Positions 1 to 8,881 of a stretch of 64,000 nucleotides of DNA are shown here, one piece after another. Origin of the DNA: Chlorogloeopsis sp. ULAP01. Lineage in GTDB: Bacteria > Cyanobacteriota > Cyanobacteriia > Cyanobacteriales > Nostocaceae. A program made the position numbers and the translations under genes. Position 1 is the stretch's first letter. Each line of letters opens with the position of its first letter. The stretch is from contig NZ_JAUDRH010000014.1 in assembly GCF_030381805.1 (NCBI RefSeq), positions 124,001 to 188,000 on the forward strand. Reading direction: 5' to 3'. Below the pieces are notes generated by a model, which searched no databases, was not told where the DNA came from, and saw nothing but the letters and a program-made list of their open reading frames with translations.

Positions 1-375
1 TTTCCCTTTTTCAACACCAAAAGTGATGGTTACGTAGGAATTGCCCCAGTTGGTTCCTTCCCACCTAATGCTTATGGTCTTTATGACATCACAGGCAATG
101 TCTGGGAATGGACTTCTGATTGGTATAAGTCAGGACATAATGATAAAACCCACAGTGTCAATCCTACAGGCCCACAGCAAAGTTTTGATCCGAATAAACC
201 TACCGAAAGCGCTTTACACGTAATTAAAGGAGGCTCTTATCTGTGTGCGCCCAACTATTGCAGTCGTTTCCGTCCAGCAGCACGAGAATCTCAAGCCCCC
301 GATACTGGCACAACCCATATTGGATTTCGCTTAGTTAAGAACTTAACTACAGAAAGGATGAAGAATGAAGTCTGA
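1..375 (+). CDS. Formylglycine-generating enzyme (SUMF1/FGE family), 3' part
   Basis: Only the C-terminal ~124 residues are inside the window; the gene starts upstream. The reading frame is open from base 1 and ends at TGA 373-375. It contains GNVWEW and KGGSYLC followed by NYCSRFRPAAR and a terminal GFRLV, the hallmark C-terminal half of FGE. Both cysteines of the Cys pair (LC-APN-YC) that binds copper and oxidises the sulfatase cysteine are present, so it should be an active aerobic FGE. It overlaps the next gene (arylsulfatase, ATG 365) by 11 bp. This implies translational coupling of a sulfatase and its maturase. Function is strongly supported by motif and neighbour. Confidence 0.93.
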   Translation, partial: FPFFNTKSDGYVGIAPVGSFPPNAYGLYDITGNVWEWTSDWYKSGHNDKTHSVNPTGPQQSFDPNKPTESALHVIKGGSYLCAPNYCSRFRPAARESQAPDTGTTHIGFRLVKNLTTERMKNEV

Positions 376-2719
376 ATACAAGCTATCAAAAATAGCAAAG
401 GCGATCGCCTTATCTTTGCTCATCACTTTGTTGATGGTAAATAGCCCCGTCCTAGCAGCCACATCAGAAGTTTTACCTGTTACCCCACCAGAGTTCAAGG
501 GTAAAATCGGCATCACCTACAAAGAGTCACAGCCAGATTTTCCTCAACCAATTACCGCTCCAGCCAAAGCGCCCAACATCTTGCTAGTGCTATTAGATGA
601 TGTGGGCTTTGGACAAGCCAGTACTTTTGGCGGCCCGGTGGAAACTCCTAATTTGACTCGCCTAGCCGAAAGAGGACTACGCTACAACCAATTCCACACC
701 ACAGCCCTATGTTCACCTACCAGGGCAGCACTTTTAACTGGACGCAATCACCATTCAGTCAATACAGGGGTAGTTGAGGAATTAGCCACAGGTTATCCCG
801 GCTACACAGCAATTTTGCCCAAAAGTGCTGCTACCATCGCCGAAGTGTTGCGGCAAAATGGTTATAACACGGCTGCATTTGGTAAATGGCACAACACCCC
901 AGACTATGAAACTAGCGCTGCCGGGCCTTTTGATCGCTGGCCTACAGGATTGGGATTTGAGTACTTTTACGGTTTTCTTGGTGGTGATACTAACCAGTGG
1001 AGTCCTGCCCTGGTAGAAAATACCAAACGAGTAGAGAAACCAGCCAATCAGCCAGATTATCACCTCACTCCTGACTTAGTAGACCATGCGATCGCCTGGA
1101 TTCGCAACCAACAATCCATTGCTCCAGACAAACCCTTTTTCACCTATCTGGCTACTGGAGCCACCCACGCACCCCACCACGCCCCCAAAACTTGGATTGA
1201 CAAGTACAAAGGTAAGTTTGATCGAGGCTGGGATAAATTACGTGAAGAAATCTTTACTCGTCAGAAACAACTGGGTGTAATTCCTGCTAATGCCAAACTT
1301 ACTCCCCGCCCCAAAGAACTGCCAGCTTGGGATTCCCTCTCAACAGAAGAAAAGAAACTCTCTGCTCACATGGCGGAGGTGTTTGCCGGATTTTTAGCTC
1401 ATACAGATTATGAAATTGGCAGGTTGATTGATACAGTTGCTCAACTTGGTGAACTAGATAACACTTTAGTCATCTATATAGTCGGAGACAACGGTGCTAG
1501 TGCAGAAGGTGGTTTAACAGGTACGGTCAATGAATTGAAATTCTTCAATGGTGTACCCGAAAATCTATCACAACTGCTAGCTTCCTATGATGAATTGGGT
1601 AGCCCCAAGACATTCAACCATTTTCCTGCTGCTTGGGCATGGGCAGTTAATAGTCCCTTCCAATGGACAAAGCAAATCGCCTCTCACTTTGGTGGAACTC
1701 GTAATCCCTTAGTTATTTCTTGGGGTGAAGGTATTAAAGACCAAGGTGGAATCCGCAGCCAATTTCATCATGTCATTGATATTGTACCCACCATTTTAGA
1801 AGTGGCGGGAATTACTACCCCCAAAGAAGTGAATGGTGTCAAGCAAAAACCAATTGAAGGTACTAGCCTAGTTTATACCTTCGATCATCCTAATACTCCT
1901 TCCCATCGTCAAACTCAGTATTTCGAAATGCTAGGCAACCGAGCCATTTACGATCGAGGATGGGTGGCGGCGGCTCGTCATAGACGCTTACCTTGGGAAC
2001 GGACAGTAAAAGCTGACTTCGATGCAGATCAGTGGGAACTGTATAACATTGCAGAAGATTTTAGCGAAGCGAACGACTTAGCAAAAGAGAATCCCGACAA
2101 GTTACAAAAACTGCAAAAGCTCTTTTTTAAAGAAGCCCGCAAGTACAATGTCTTACCATTGGACGATCGCGCTCTAGAACGGTTTGATGTCAAAACCCGC
2201 CCCAGTTTCACCGTCGGACGGACGACCTTTACCTACTATCCTGGTGCAGTTGGCATCCCAGAAGGTAGCGCCCCAAACCTGAAAAATAGATCCTTTAGCA
2301 TCACAGCTAATGTAGAAATTCCGGAAAGGGGAGCTGAGGGTGTTCTCTTAACTCAAGGCGGACGCTTTGCTGGTTGGAGTTTTTTCCTTGAGGATGGTAA
2401 GCCCACTTATGCCTACAACTATGCTAATGCTGCTCACTACATTATTCAATCCCCCGAAAAACTGCCCATCGGTAAATCTACACTCCGGTTCAACTTTGAT
2501 TATGATGGCGGCGCTATTGGTGCAGGCGGAACCGGGAAACTATTCATCAACAATCAACAGGTAGCCGAAGGACGCGTTGAAAAAACCATCGCTTACCGTC
2601 TAGCCCTAGACGAAACTTTTGATATCGGTAGAGATACAGGTACTCCCGTTGTGGATTCCTACCAAGTACCCTTTGTCTTCACCGGCAACTTACAGCAAGT
2701 CACCCTTGAGTTGAAGTAG
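365..2719 (+). CDS. Arylsulfatase, type I (formylglycine) sulfatase, exported
   Basis: A 784-residue sulfatase that hydrolyses sulfate esters to sulfate. Residues 1-31 form a signal peptide (basic start, hydrophobic core, cleavage near VLA-AT). The metal-binding DD lies at residues 78-79. The sulfatase signature CSPTRAALLTGR starts at Cys116, the residue converted to formylglycine by the enzyme encoded just upstream. The GDNG motif (about residue 375) supplies further metal ligands. About 200 C-terminal residues look like an added beta-sandwich domain, so the protein resembles the long (about 780 aa) mycobacterial-type arylsulfatases. It probably acts in the periplasm to release sulfate from aryl or alkyl sulfates. 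The specific substrate is unknown. Confidence 0.93.
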   Translation: MKSEYKLSKIAKAIALSLLITLLMVNSPVLAATSEVLPVTPPEFKGKIGITYKESQPDFPQPITAPAKAPNILLVLLDDVGFGQASTFGGPVETPNLTRLAERGLRYNQFHTTALCSPTRAALLTGRNHHSVNTGVVEELATGYPGYTAILPKSAATIAEVLRQNGYNTAAFGKWHNTPDYETSAAGPFDRWPTGLGFEYFYGFLGGDTNQWSPALVENTKRVEKPANQPDYHLTPDLVDHAIAWIRNQQSIAPDKPFFTYLATGATHAPHHAPKTWIDKYKGKFDRGWDKLREEIFTRQKQLGVIPANAKLTPRPKELPAWDSLSTEEKKLSAHMAEVFAGFLAHTDYEIGRLIDTVAQLGELDNTLVIYIVGDNGASAEGGLTGTVNELKFFNGVPENLSQLLASYDELGSPKTFNHFPAAWAWAVNSPFQWTKQIASHFGGTRNPLVISWGEGIKDQGGIRSQFHHVIDIVPTILEVAGITTPKEVNGVKQKPIEGTSLVYTFDHPNTPSHRQTQYFEMLGNRAIYDRGWVAAARHRRLPWERTVKADFDADQWELYNIAEDFSEANDLAKENPDKLQKLQKLFFKEARKYNVLPLDDRALERFDVKTRPSFTVGRTTFTYYPGAVGIPEGSAPNLKNRSFSITANVEIPERGAEGVLLTQGGRFAGWSFFLEDGKPTYAYNYANAAHYIIQSPEKLPIGKSTLRFNFDYDGGAIGAGGTGKLFINNQQVAEGRVEKTIAYRLALDETFDIGRDTGTPVVDSYQVPFVFTGNLQQVTLELK

Positions 2720-2758
2720 TAGAAATTGGGGAGATGAGGGAGAACAAGCAGGGAGAAC

Positions 2759-2812
2759 AGTTTCCAGTCCCCACAGTCCCCAATCCCCAATCCCCATCGC
2801 CCCTAATCCCCT
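2759..2812. repeat. CCCCAATC-type short tandem repeats
   Basis: C-rich stretch with repeated seven/eight-base units (tCCCCAat, tCCCCAca), the short tandem repeat type frequent between genes of filamentous cyanobacteria. It lies between the arylsulfatase stop and the transporter start. An upstream in-frame ATG at 2734 reads straight through it, which argues against that start. Confidence 0.55.
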
Positions 2813-2820
2813 CAGCAATC

Positions 2821-3696
2821 ATGAATGAAATCTTAGCAGTAACTGATAAACTTGCACTCTTCACCTTTATTGTGTTCACCATGTTGGGTGCAGGTTTAGG
2901 TCTGACTATACAACAGATTTGGGAACCACTCCGCAACCCCCGTCTAGTCATATTATCTCTGCTGACAAATTTTGTACTAGTGCCGCTGTTTGTATATTTG
3001 CTGTTGCAAGTAGTACATCTAAGTGAACCACTAAGAGATGGCTTGCTGATTATGGCGGTAGCGTCAGGGCCTCCAGCATTACCTAAACTAGCTCACATAG
3101 TCAAAGGAAATATAGCTTTTTCTGTGGGATTAATGATGTTACTAATGCTAGGCACAATCTTCTATATGCCGATTGTACTGCCCTTAGTTGTGCAAGGGGT
3201 ACAAATCAACTCCTGGGAAATTGCTGAACCTTTATTGTTGATGATGGTTAGCCCGTTGTTGATTGGGTTATTTATCAAAGCCAAATTTGCTGCGATCGCT
3301 CCCACTCTTCAGCCGATTTTATTCAAAATATCTAATGCTGGATTACTTTTAGGTCTAGTAATTAGACTAGTAATTCATACTAACGATATCATCGGCTTAT
3401 TAAAAACAGGTACAATCTTTGTCTGTGCAGTATTTATTCTCTTCTCCTTTAGCATAGGTTATCTTTTAGGCGGGCCTGGTATCGATACCCAACGAGTGCT
3501 AGGAGTTGGAACGGCTCAACGCAATTTTGCCGCAGCATTATTAGTGGGTACGAGCAATTTTGACGATCCAAGCGTGGTGAGTATCATCATGGTGACAAGT
3601 ATATTAATGATGGTGATAGTTCTCACTGCTGGGCCAAAATTCACAGTCATTGAGGAAGGAAAGGTTCTAGAAGTAGAACAGACACAACTTTCATAA
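2821..3696 (+). CDS. Bile acid:Na+ symporter (BASS) family transporter
   Basis: A 291-residue hydrophobic protein with about nine or ten membrane segments, matching the BASS fold (GAGLGLT near the start, conserved LVVLVPLF-like loop, GTAQRNFAAALLV in the second half). The start at 2821 (MNEILAVTDKL) is chosen because translation from the earlier ATG at 2734 would run through the C-rich intergenic repeat. BASS proteins move organic anions with sodium; in some bacteria and plants they carry pyruvate, sulfated steroids or other organic acids. Located 101 bp after an arylsulfatase on the same strand, it could import the desulfated product or the sulfate ester, but this is inference. Confidence 0.8.
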   Translation: MNEILAVTDKLALFTFIVFTMLGAGLGLTIQQIWEPLRNPRLVILSLLTNFVLVPLFVYLLLQVVHLSEPLRDGLLIMAVASGPPALPKLAHIVKGNIAFSVGLMMLLMLGTIFYMPIVLPLVVQGVQINSWEIAEPLLLMMVSPLLIGLFIKAKFAAIAPTLQPILFKISNAGLLLGLVIRLVIHTNDIIGLLKTGTIFVCAVFILFSFSIGYLLGGPGIDTQRVLGVGTAQRNFAAALLVGTSNFDDPSVVSIIMVTSILMMVIVLTAGPKFTVIEEGKVLEVEQTQLS

Positions 3697-3756
3697 AACC
3701 TTATGTTTAGAACCTAGTAGCTTCCCCACTCCCTGTGTTTCTTAGGAAAATTGACT

Positions 3757-4362
3757 TTAGTCTAACAGTAAAGGCGAAGTATTACCCCATTGCTCGGTAA
3801 AGACAAATTCCTTTAAGGGTTTGCGAATACGGGGTGCCAGTTCACGATCGCGTAGCCCATCAGAAAGGCTCTGTGGATCGCCAGCATAACCGATTGCGAT
3901 CGCAGTTGCAGGCTCATAACCATCTGGAATCTGGTATTGTTTTCTGGCACTATCTACATCAAATCCTGCCATCTGATGCACAGATAAACCCAAAGCAGTT
4001 GCTTGAAGTACCAAATTTTCGATTGCCAATCCGACATCATGAAATGCATGTCGATTGGTTTTTCCATCATTGGTGAGTGTTTGAGCAACAGCAATGATGA
4101 GTACGGGAGCATTTTTTGCCCACCCTTGATTGAACTCTACCAAAGTACTAAGTAAACGGTTATATTCCGTCGGCTCATCTTTGGTGGCAACGATAAAACT
4201 CCAAGGCTGATAGTTGTAGGAAGAAGGTGCCCAACGAGCCGCTTCTAGCACAGAGAGGAGTTTATCTTGCTCAACAGGGCGATCGGCAAAAGCTCTGGGA
4301 CTCCAACGACTACGAATCAATTCATGAATAGGGTATTGTGTTTGAGCAAGTTTATTTGCCAT
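3757..4362 (-). CDS. Nitroreductase family protein
   Basis: A 201-residue FMN-dependent nitroreductase-like oxidoreductase. The N-terminus IRSRWSPRAFADRPV is the FMN-phosphate-binding signature and ARWAPSSYNYQPW is the next conserved block. The C-terminal block AIGYAGDP is also typical. Length matches the family (190-220 aa). Such enzymes reduce nitroaromatics, quinones or flavins with NAD(P)H in the cytoplasm. It is convergent with the upstream transporter. Natural substrate unknown. Confidence 0.88.
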   Translation of the reverse strand: MANKLAQTQYPIHELIRSRWSPRAFADRPVEQDKLLSVLEAARWAPSSYNYQPWSFIVATKDEPTEYNRLLSTLVEFNQGWAKNAPVLIIAVAQTLTNDGKTNRHAFHDVGLAIENLVLQATALGLSVHQMAGFDVDSARKQYQIPDGYEPATAIAIGYAGDPQSLSDGLRDRELAPRIRKPLKEFVFTEQWGNTSPLLLD

Positions 4363-4512
4363 ATTTAGGGATTTCCTTGTTGATAGAGTATTTATCTAGA
4401 TGTGCAGGCGTGACATATTTATGACTGCAATACTGATTGCTATGTTGATAGCGGTTGCAAACGCCTTGTAAAAGTCAACAAGACTATATTTTTGAACAAT
4501 AAATCTAAATAA

Positions 4513-4538
4513 TACGATAAATTGATAGATAATTAGTA
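4513..4538. promoter_or_regulatory. Operator-like 26-bp inverted repeat, upstream of SDR gene
   Basis: Core TACGATAAAT-TGATAG-ATAATTAGTA, with TAC/GTA ends exactly 26 bp apart and 7 of 10 half-site positions symmetric. Same geometry as the other sites listed in this window. It sits 165 bp before the SDR start and about 150 bp before the divergent nitroreductase start. The rest of 4363-4702 is AT-rich with no gene. Confidence 0.65.
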
Positions 4539-4702
4539 GTTAGCTTATAGTACTGCATGAATGAGAGGTCAATCAAGTGTTAGCCATTGACCAAAGCAAG
4601 GGTAAAGGATATGGAAGTAGGTTTTAGGCTAATCACAGATTGCTTCTAAGAAGTAAATCTTCAATTTCAAAGCTAAACAAGTGTCTAAGAGAAATTGAGC
4701 AA

Positions 4703-5392
4703 ATGTCAACAACAGCATTAATTGTCGGCGCAGGAAGCGGACTCAGCGCATCCCTCGCCCGTTTGTTTGCAAAGGAAGGTTTCACTGTTGCACTAGCAGC
4801 ACGACAAATAGATAAACTTAAAGGTTTATCTGATGAGATTGAAGCCGTCAGTTTTACTGCTGATGCATCTAAACCAGATGACGTGAACCAGTTATTCCAT
4901 AATGTCGAACACAAACTAGGAGCGCCAACGGTAGTTGTATATAATCCTAGCTGGCGGGTACGAGGTTCACTAGTCGAACTTGACCCTGCCGATGTTGCCA
5001 AAACATTAGAAATCACGGCTTATGGTGGCTTTTTGGTAGCACAAGCAGCTGCGAAACGTCAGTTGACTGTAGGTGAAGGCGCTATTTTTTTTACAGGTGC
5101 TTCTGCAAGTGTTAAAGGTTATCCTCAGTCTGCACCGTTTGCGATGAGTAAATTTGCCTTACGAGGTTTGGCTCAAAGCATTGCTCGTGAACTGGCTCCT
5201 AAGAATATCCATGTAGCGCATTTCGTAATTGACGGGGCAATTCGTTCTGCTACCCGGATAGAGCCAGACGAGCAGCCAGATAGCTTACTTGATCCAGATG
5301 CGATTGCTCAAACCTACCTTAACATTCTCCGCCAACCTCGCAGTGCTTGGACATGGGAAGTTGAATTGCGACCTTGGGTAGAAAAATTTTAA
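4703..5392 (+). CDS. Short-chain dehydrogenase/reductase with Phe in place of the catalytic Tyr
   Basis: A 229-residue SDR with an N-terminal Rossmann NAD(P) site (VGAGSGLSASLA, about residues 7-18) and the strand-4 equivalent VVYNPSW. The expected catalytic YxxxK reads FAMSK, so the tyrosine is replaced by phenylalanine while Lys and the upstream Ser region (FFTGASAS) remain. The start at 4703 (MSTTALIVGAG) is preferred over an in-frame codon at 4640, because the Rossmann strand begins only about three residues after it. The change suggests altered or lost dehydrogenase chemistry. A set of cyanobacterial and plant SDRs may share it. Substrate unknown. Confidence 0.82.
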   Translation: MSTTALIVGAGSGLSASLARLFAKEGFTVALAARQIDKLKGLSDEIEAVSFTADASKPDDVNQLFHNVEHKLGAPTVVVYNPSWRVRGSLVELDPADVAKTLEITAYGGFLVAQAAAKRQLTVGEGAIFFTGASASVKGYPQSAPFAMSKFALRGLAQSIARELAPKNIHVAHFVIDGAIRSATRIEPDEQPDSLLDPDAIAQTYLNILRQPRSAWTWEVELRPWVEKF

Positions 5393-5468
5393 TTTTAAAA
5401 GATATCTTTGTTTATCTATAGGAATCCAGTTTAATTTCTGAAAAAAAGTTAAGTATTTATAGGGGAGA

Positions 5469-5503
5469 CAGTTTGCGATGTAGATTTTCTTCCCGCAAAA
5501 CTG
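5469..5503. terminator. Stem-loop between convergent genes
   Basis: CAGTTTGCG (5469-5477) pairs with CGCAAAACTG (5494-5503), with one bulged base and a 16-nt loop, between an SDR gene on + and a HAD gene on -. It may act as a bidirectional terminator, although there is no strong T tract. Confidence 0.35.
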
Positions 5504-5547
5504 CCGTTGTGTTATGACTTTAGTCTAATGCACCAAACCCTTGAAAA

Positions 5548-6225
5548 CTAATTGGATAATGCTGCCAAAAAACTCTTGTAGTCATTATAGTTAGGAAAAA
5601 CATAAGTTGCTCCTTCTTTGTATAAGGCTTGGGCTTCATTACCAGAAGCAATACCAATAAATGAATATCCTAATTTCTTAGCAGAACGAATGTCCCAAAT
5701 ACCATCGCCGACGTAAACAACATTAGGAAACAACTGACCATAATACTTTTCTGCTCTATAATGTGCAATCGTCATGATTCCTTCACGGGAATCGTCGTCA
5801 TCAGAGAAAGCATGGGGAATATTTTCAATAAGAAGATTAGCAGACTTGAGCTTGAATATCGCTGATGCAGCCCAACCTCCTCCAGCATAGACTAACTCAT
5901 GCTCAGGAGATACAAGTAGCCTTTTCAATATCTCAAATGCACCTGGTATCGCTTTAATCCCATCGCGTGCTTTTGCACCATCAATTAACAATTCTAAAAA
6001 ACGTTTTTGAAATGTCTCAACTTCTATAGATGAAGGAAAGCGACCAAGTTGACTTTGACAAACTTCCTTTAATATACAAATATCAGTTACATGAGTATAT
6101 GATGTCCAATCATTTGAGATTTGTGAAAAGCCGAATACTTCATGCAATGCACGTAAATATGATTCATCATCTAAGTTATTCGATTCAGTGAGAGTGCCAT
6201 CAATGTCAAACATCACTAATTTCAT
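5548..6225 (-). CDS. HAD superfamily phosphatase
   Basis: A 225-residue HAD hydrolase. Motif I is FDIDGTLT (residues 6-13) with the nucleophilic and acid/base aspartates. Motif IV is YVGDGIWDI near residue 170. A cap domain lies between them, as in phosphoglycolate-phosphatase-type (subclass I) enzymes. Likely a cytosolic phosphatase for a small metabolite; substrate cannot be read from the sequence. It lies 11 bp after the stop of the minus-strand FAD/persulfide-dioxygenase gene, so the two are probably co-transcribed. Confidence 0.85.
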   Translation of the reverse strand: MKLVMFDIDGTLTESNNLDDESYLRALHEVFGFSQISNDWTSYTHVTDICILKEVCQSQLGRFPSSIEVETFQKRFLELLIDGAKARDGIKAIPGAFEILKRLLVSPEHELVYAGGGWAASAIFKLKSANLLIENIPHAFSDDDDSREGIMTIAHYRAEKYYGQLFPNVVYVGDGIWDIRSAKKLGYSFIGIASGNEAQALYKEGATYVFPNYNDYKSFLAALSN

Positions 6226-6236
6226 TTTTGCCTAGT

Positions 6237-8582
6237 CTAAATATACATAGCAAAGTAATCATTATAAATTTCTGTATTAGTCATGACAGTGCGTTCTATT
6301 TGTTTTTGTTCTTCATCTGTTGCTGGACTTGTAGCCTGATCTAAACTTTCTTGAGGAATAAAATCACCACAGTATTCATTCGCCGGTACAGCAGCATTCA
6401 TCTTTTGGGGATAGCTCAATTTGAGATTATTCATGATGGTAATGAATTGACTGCGGCTGCGATACTCGTTCCGAGTCGCTCCGCGATCGCTAAATCTTGG
6501 ATTGAGGCGCTTTTCTTCGCCAATGGTGGAAACTGTACGTCCTTTGTAGTCATGGGCGGGATACACCAAGGTATCGTCTAGCAAGGTGAACAAGCGTTGC
6601 GTTACTACATCGTATAGAGTTCCAGGATCGCCTCCCTGAAAATCTGTGCGTCCACAACCACGAATAAATAAGGCATCCCCAGTTAACAGATGGGTTTTGT
6701 TCACTAAATATGCTATGTGACTGGCGGTGTGGCCGGGTGTGAAAATTGCTTCGATGATTACAGATCCCACTTCGAGGATTTCCCCACCGACAAGGGAGCG
6801 ATCGGCTTTCGTGACAGCAGTGTTCTGGGGAACAATCACCTGACAGCCTGTTTTTTGCCTGAGTTTGCCTGCCCCTGTGATGTGATCGGCATGAAGGTGA
6901 GTTTCCAGACAGTAGCGTAGCTTTAATCCCAGGTCATCTAATGATTGCAAATCGCGGTCTACTTGCTCTAATACAGGATCGACTAGAACCGCATCTCCTG
7001 TCTTTCCATCGGCAATCAGGTAAGTGTAGCTACTGCTTTCAGGGTCAAAAAATTGACGAAATAGTAAGGTTGACTGGAGTATCTCTGAAGTGCGATCGCC
7101 TGTTTCCTGATTTAACAAAGGCATAGTCGGAATTGGACGTACACGCACTGGCAGTGACTGCAACAAAGTCTTGGATAATTCCTGTGCTTGTAGCCGTAAT
7201 TCTGGAACAGCAATAGTTTCCCACAAGTCACCTTTACGCGGAGTTCCCAAGGTATAAAGCAGCGTTGAAACTTGACCGTCTGCTGCATATATAGCACCGC
7301 GGGCATCTGTATCTAGTCCTAAGCCGATCGCATTGGGGCGAATTAATCCCTGCGATCGCAAATTGGCAATCAGGGGATGAGGTGATCGGCGATAATCTGC
7401 TGCTACACCTGTACAGTTCACTATCCGGCGGACATGCAAGATAGTATTAGCCTGGGTTTTGCGCTGGTACACAGTCACTGCCACACCGTCAGGCAAAGCT
7501 TGATATTCCCGAATTCGCCCGGCAGAAATGATGAGTTGCCCAGAGTCCAGCATTTGGGTGACTACATCTGCTACTTGTTGGGCAATGCGGTGACGATGCA
7601 TATCCCAATAGGGTGTCACATGACGTAAAAAACGCTGCTGTTCCACAGTCGGTAGTTTTTGCCAGATTTGCTTAGTGATAGGACGCAGAGAATCAATTAC
7701 CGCTCGCCAGTCGTAGCCTTGGGCAGCTGCAACTTCCACTTCAGTACGTAGCCGACGCAACCATTCGCGCACTGTTTTTGGTGAGGTTTCTGGAGTCAAG
7801 AAGCTGGGATAAGGTTGAGCCGCTTGATGTTTTTGGGGGAACAACCCTCGTCGAGATACGGCATAAATTTTGCCTCGATGTTGGTGATCGTGGAGAGATA
7901 AAACCATATCTACCATCGTCAGTCCCGTACCAATTAGCAACACAGGTGCATCAGCATCAAGATCTGCTAGGGCATCGGCTGACCAAGCATTGCGTAGATA
8001 AGTTTCATTATTACTGTCTGTATTGGGAATTGCGGGAGGTGTACAGGGTGAGTTTCCCAATGCCAACACGACTCTGTCTGCGGCAAAACAGCGACCACTA
8101 CGCAGAGAGATCATCGTGCCTTTTCCTTCAGGCTGTATCCCTACCACTTCATCGGTTAAGCGTTCTAGTCGGACATCACTAGGTGCTGTTGCTTCTGCTT
8201 CTGCCAAAACCGATTGAATGTATAAACCATAGACCTTACGAGGTATGAACGTACTAGCATTGACTTCTTCCGGAAAAAATGCTGCTAACTCATCGCGGTT
8301 ATACTGAAGCCAACGCAGCAGATGTCCCGGATCGCGAGCAAATGCACTCATATTGCCTGCCGATACATTCAGCAAATGACAGTTAGTATCTGTGCTGTAG
8401 GCAATTCCCTTACCAATTTGCTGACTGCGCTCAATCAGCTTGATGGTGAGGGGTTGGCTTGCAGTTTTCAATAGGTGGGTAGCGACTAGAGAACCACTAA
8501 AGCCTCCGCCAACAATAGCGATCGTGGTTGGAGTATGGGCAGTCAAAAAACTAGGGTTCATGGCGGTCTTAGTTAGAATCAA
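6237..8582 (-). CDS. Fusion: FAD/NAD(P)-binding oxidoreductase + ETHE1-like persulfide dioxygenase
   Basis: One uninterrupted 781-residue frame. Residues ~15-460 form a FAD/NAD(P)-binding protein: GGGFSGSL dinucleotide site at the start, LIGTGLTMVDM as second Rossmann, overall like the YdhS/HI0933-like stand-alone proteins. Residues ~508-781 form a metallo-beta-lactamase domain with H562-L-H564-A-D566-H567, GHTASH, GDALF, CGRTDFQGGD and NPRF. These are the features of ETHE1/Blh-type persulfide dioxygenases, which oxidise glutathione persulfide to sulfite. Inferred role: oxidation of sulfane sulfur coupled to a flavin domain. An operator-like palindrome lies 120 bp upstream and a HAD gene follows at 11 bp. 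The join looks genuine because there is a linker and no in-frame stop. Confidence 0.87.
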   Translation of the reverse strand: MILTKTAMNPSFLTAHTPTTIAIVGGGFSGSLVATHLLKTASQPLTIKLIERSQQIGKGIAYSTDTNCHLLNVSAGNMSAFARDPGHLLRWLQYNRDELAAFFPEEVNASTFIPRKVYGLYIQSVLAEAEATAPSDVRLERLTDEVVGIQPEGKGTMISLRSGRCFAADRVVLALGNSPCTPPAIPNTDSNNETYLRNAWSADALADLDADAPVLLIGTGLTMVDMVLSLHDHQHRGKIYAVSRRGLFPQKHQAAQPYPSFLTPETSPKTVREWLRRLRTEVEVAAAQGYDWRAVIDSLRPITKQIWQKLPTVEQQRFLRHVTPYWDMHRHRIAQQVADVVTQMLDSGQLIISAGRIREYQALPDGVAVTVYQRKTQANTILHVRRIVNCTGVAADYRRSPHPLIANLRSQGLIRPNAIGLGLDTDARGAIYAADGQVSTLLYTLGTPRKGDLWETIAVPELRLQAQELSKTLLQSLPVRVRPIPTMPLLNQETGDRTSEILQSTLLFRQFFDPESSSYTYLIADGKTGDAVLVDPVLEQVDRDLQSLDDLGLKLRYCLETHLHADHITGAGKLRQKTGCQVIVPQNTAVTKADRSLVGGEILEVGSVIIEAIFTPGHTASHIAYLVNKTHLLTGDALFIRGCGRTDFQGGDPGTLYDVVTQRLFTLLDDTLVYPAHDYKGRTVSTIGEEKRLNPRFSDRGATRNEYRSRSQFITIMNNLKLSYPQKMNAAVPANEYCGDFIPQESLDQATSPATDEEQKQIERTVMTNTEIYNDYFAMYI

Positions 8583-8701
8583 TAGTTACGCCTATTTCAT
8601 AAAGTCTATCTACCGGGACTAAACGTATTTCCAACCCAGCTAAAAGAATTAAGACTTTATTTTATATAAATTCCTATAATACCCTGCTTTCAGGCATTAA
8701 A

Positions 8702-8727
8702 TACATTTAATTGATAAATTAACCGTA
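8702..8727. promoter_or_regulatory. Operator-like 26-bp inverted repeat, upstream of FAD/persulfide dioxygenase gene
   Basis: Core TACATTTAAT-TGATAA-ATTAACCGTA; 8 of 10 half-site positions are symmetric, the TAC/GTA ends are present and the right half has the full ATTAACCGTA. It lies 120 bp upstream of the minus-strand start at 8582. The remainder of 8583-8881 holds the antitoxin-like fragment described next and no gene. Confidence 0.7.
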
Positions 8728-8760
8728 GTTTTGGATTGCACAGTAATAGTTCCTTTTTTC

Positions 8761-8810
8761 CGGTTTACTTCCTTGTTTAATCGGAGCTAACCGAGGCAGT
8801 GAGCGATCGC
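8761..8810 (-). pseudogene. Fragment duplicated from the antitoxin gene
   Basis: Bases 8761-8810 repeat bases 9432-9482, inside the antitoxin gene, with about four differences including a one-base gap. Read on the minus strand it gives DRSLPRLAPIKQGSK, against DRSLRRLAPIKRGSK in the intact gene. It appears to be the debris of a second antitoxin copy, leaving a ~50-bp direct repeat around the toxin gene. Confidence 0.6.
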
Positions 8811-8881
8811 ATCCCTGAAAAATTGATCCGTTGGTGTGAGATTCATAATTAATTTGTTCGTCTCCTTGTACTCATATGCAG

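Noticed and set aside
782..1063. Opposite-strand open frames inside the arylsulfatase and similar frames in other long genes
   Set aside because: They lie wholly within well-supported genes and show no family features; shadows of the real coding frames.
2734..2820. Longer N-terminus for the BASS transporter
   Set aside because: It would translate a C-rich tandem repeat into a Pro/Ser-rich string not expected in this family.
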